The notes under the pieces are model-generated. The model saw only the letters and a list, made by a program, of their open reading frames with translations, had not been told where the DNA came from and did not search any database. DNA of 64,000 nt, from positions 3,720,001-3,784,000 of the forward strand of contig NZ_CP034035.1 in the NCBI RefSeq assembly GCF_005484945.1, in the 5' to 3' direction. How positions within the stretch are numbered: position 1 is the first letter of the stretch; each line of letters opens with the position of its first letter. Position numbers and translations under genes: made by a program. This stretch comes from Brenneria rubrifaciens. Its GTDB lineage: Bacteria > Pseudomonadota > Gammaproteobacteria > Enterobacterales > Enterobacteriaceae. Shown here piece after piece: positions 62,927 through 64,000 of the stretch.

Positions 62927-62996
62927 AATTTCATCCGGGTGTCAGTGAGTCGCGGTGTATGTCATAAGGAAACTGGCGGGTTACCCCGCCTGATAA

Positions 62997-63257
62997 TTAG
63001 TAAGTTGTTGATGTTCTGCGCTTGACCGCCTGAACTTCACAGACAACTGGCTCACCTTTAATGATTTCAAAAATTACCCTGTAGTCTCCAGTCCGTAGCC
63101 TGAATTTACCCGCCTCACCCTTCAGCGTAGTAATATCCAGTTTGACGGCGGGGAAGTTCTCCAGTTCGGCAACTTTCTCACTTATGGTGTCCTGATATCT
63201 TCGGTCTATCGTTGAACGTTGTTTCAACGCTTTCCTTGTCCAGATTACCTTTACCAT
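62997..63257 (-). CDS. RelE/ParE-superfamily toxin
   Basis: An 86-residue basic protein starting MVKVIWTRKALKQRSTIDRR, with the superfamily core KLDITTLKGEAGKFRLRTGDYRVIFEII and GEPVVCEVQAVKRR. The methionine at 63257 is preferred over an upstream start at 63332, because the RelE/ParE fold begins there and the upstream piece crosses the operator region. The core GKFRLRTGDYRVIFEI fits either mRNA interferase (RelE) or gyrase poison (ParE) branches; I cannot separate them. The toxin gene precedes the antitoxin, as in higBA. Confidence 0.87.
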   Translation of the reverse strand: MVKVIWTRKALKQRSTIDRRYQDTISEKVAELENFPAVKLDITTLKGEAGKFRLRTGDYRVIFEIIKGEPVVCEVQAVKRRTSTTY

Positions 63258-63289
63258 CAGCTTCCTCGGTTTTTTAAAGAGCATATCCG

Positions 63290-63339
63290 CTTGGGATGAG
63301 ATAATAATAAGATATTTATCTAATCTTATCAATAATTAT
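63290..63339 (-). promoter_or_regulatory. AT-rich promoter/operator of the toxin-antitoxin operon
   Basis: The 82-base gap between the methylase and toxin genes contains an inverted repeat TAAGAT...ATCTTA (63308-63328) and further ATTATC/GATAAT repeats, very AT-rich compared with flanking genes. It is the expected operator for toxin-antitoxin autoregulation. Confidence 0.55.
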
Positions 63340-64000
63340 CTAATTATTTTGTGCTCTGACATCAACTTCACATAATGCCGTCATCACCGCCAGCCGTTCC
63401 GCTGGCATCATAGCCCGGTATTTTGCCGCCCATCGTTCCGCTTTTCGCTTGATACGCTGCCGATCAATGTAATCTTTACCAGCATATTTGGCGCTGTAGG
63501 CCGAGCTTTCTGGATAGTTCATCCATAGTTTTTCTGTCCTGGCCCCACCGCGCGTCATCACCTGGAACGTTACCGATCGCCAGCCCTTTAAAAGCTCGTC
63601 ATAGAGCGCTGACGGATAGCCGGAAATCATTACGCTGTAAGGAACCTGCTGTAGAATAGCGATTAAATCCCGATGATCATCAACAGTGTATTCATGCCGA
63701 TAGCGGGCGCGGCTGGTTCTGGTCTCCAGCAGATAGGGAGGGTCTGCATAAATCAAAGTACGACCCATTGGTTCGAGGTCGTGGCTTTGCAAAAAATCAA
63801 TGGCATCCTCATTTATGATTCTTAGCTGCGTATCTAGCCGATCTACAAAATCAGGATTGAACTGGCAAAACGCCTCAACGGTATCCGGATCAATATCAAT
63901 CCCAATATTTAACCTCGCGGGTGGTTTATTCAACATGATCGCACCGCCGCCCAGATGTGTTTCAACATACACATCATGCGGCGGCATGTTAGCGATAATT
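63340..64000 (-). CDS. D12-class DNA adenine methylase (5' end outside window)
   Basis: The frame is open through the window edge (IIAN before MPPHDVYVETHLGGG), so the N-terminus is missing. The catalytic motif DPPY is present in TLIYADPPYLLETR, and the SAM-region segment VYVETHLGGGAIML matches Dam-type N6-adenine methylases; the C-terminal part ends RAQNN. P2-type prophages often carry such a methylase near gene A; it may protect phage DNA from host restriction or shift Dam-dependent control. The GATC specificity is inferred only from family. Confidence 0.88.
   Translation of the reverse strand, partial: IIANMPPHDVYVETHLGGGAIMLNKPPARLNIGIDIDPDTVEAFCQFNPDFVDRLDTQLRIINEDAIDFLQSHDLEPMGRTLIYADPPYLLETRTSRARYRHEYTVDDHRDLIAILQQVPYSVMISGYPSALYDELLKGWRSVTFQVMTRGGARTEKLWMNYPESSAYSAKYAGKDYIDRQRIKRKAERWAAKYRAMMPAERLAVMTALCEVDVRAQNN

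Larger units (their letters stand above)
39710..64000. mobile_element. P2-type prophage (right part outside the window)
   Basis: Contains homologues of nearly all P2 late genes (Q P O N M L X, lysis, R S V W J I H, FI FII E/E' T U, D, ogr) and a P2-like cos site. Integrase, repressor, cox and replication gene A are not seen and should lie beyond 64000. The FI-U block is inverted relative to P2. The module is intact with no obvious frameshifts, so the structural part could be functional. Confidence 0.93.

Overview
The window is about 40 kb of conserved enterobacterial chromosome followed by about 24 kb of a P2-type (Peduoviridae-like) prophage that runs off the right edge. Gene content and order (murI-btuB-trmA-yijD-fabR-sthA-oxyR, metF-metL-metB-metJ, rpmE-priA-cytR-ftsN-hslVU-menA-rraA-zapB-glpFKX-fpr-yiiR-yiiQ-tpiA, pfkA-fieF) match the argH-cpx side of the Escherichia coli map. 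HrpL-type promoter elements and two candidate type III effector genes point to a plant-associated member of Enterobacterales. Pectobacteriaceae (Brenneria, Lonsdalea, Dickeya or Pectobacterium) is my best guess, by inference rather than proof.

Chromosome, 1-39.7 kb. The left part holds cell wall, B12 uptake, tRNA modification, fatty-acid regulation and redox genes. btuB has a full cobalamin riboswitch and oxyR a correctly spaced OxyR operator. The methionine regulon follows, with MetJ box arrays before metF and between metB and metJ. Next come replication restart (priA), division (ftsN, zapB), the HslVU protease with a sigma-32 type promoter inside the end of ftsN, menaquinone synthesis, glycerol uptake and use (glpFKX), and glycolysis (tpiA, pfkA). 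Compared with E. coli, ppc-argECBH is absent between metF and oxyR. A class-3 lipase-like gene behind a perfect hrp box sits between fpr and yiiR. The tpiA-pfkA interval carries aguA-aguB and a chaperone/YopT-like C58 protease pair. sotB and hupE lie between fieF and the cpx locus.

Prophage, about 39.7 to beyond 64 kb. The left end falls exactly at a CpxQ-like small RNA and its terminator, the 3' UTR of cpxP, so the phage appears to have integrated there and cpxP should lie beyond the far prophage end. Reading in from that end there is an AT-rich DUF2971 cargo gene, ogr, D, FI-FII-E/E'-T-U, a convergent block from the tail fibre back through I-J-W-V-S-R, the lysis genes, X-L-M-N-O, then P-Q, a P2-like cos site, a toxin-antitoxin pair and a Dam-type methylase cut by the window edge. 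The order is P2-like except that the whole FI-to-U block is inverted relative to D, ogr and the head/baseplate block. The late genes are therefore arranged as two divergent promoter regions, each with a single symmetric Ogr box (GTTGT-N12-ACAAC): one between D and FI, one between O and P. The FI-U and O-to-fibre operons converge on a 15-bp palindrome.

The most interesting points are the inverted and apparently re-wired late region, integration at CpxQ, the two candidate type III effector loci, a 64-bp hairpin element repeated after Q and after FII, and 10-bp-phased repeats beside cos. All identifications come from reading the sequence and from memory of the protein families; no database search was run.
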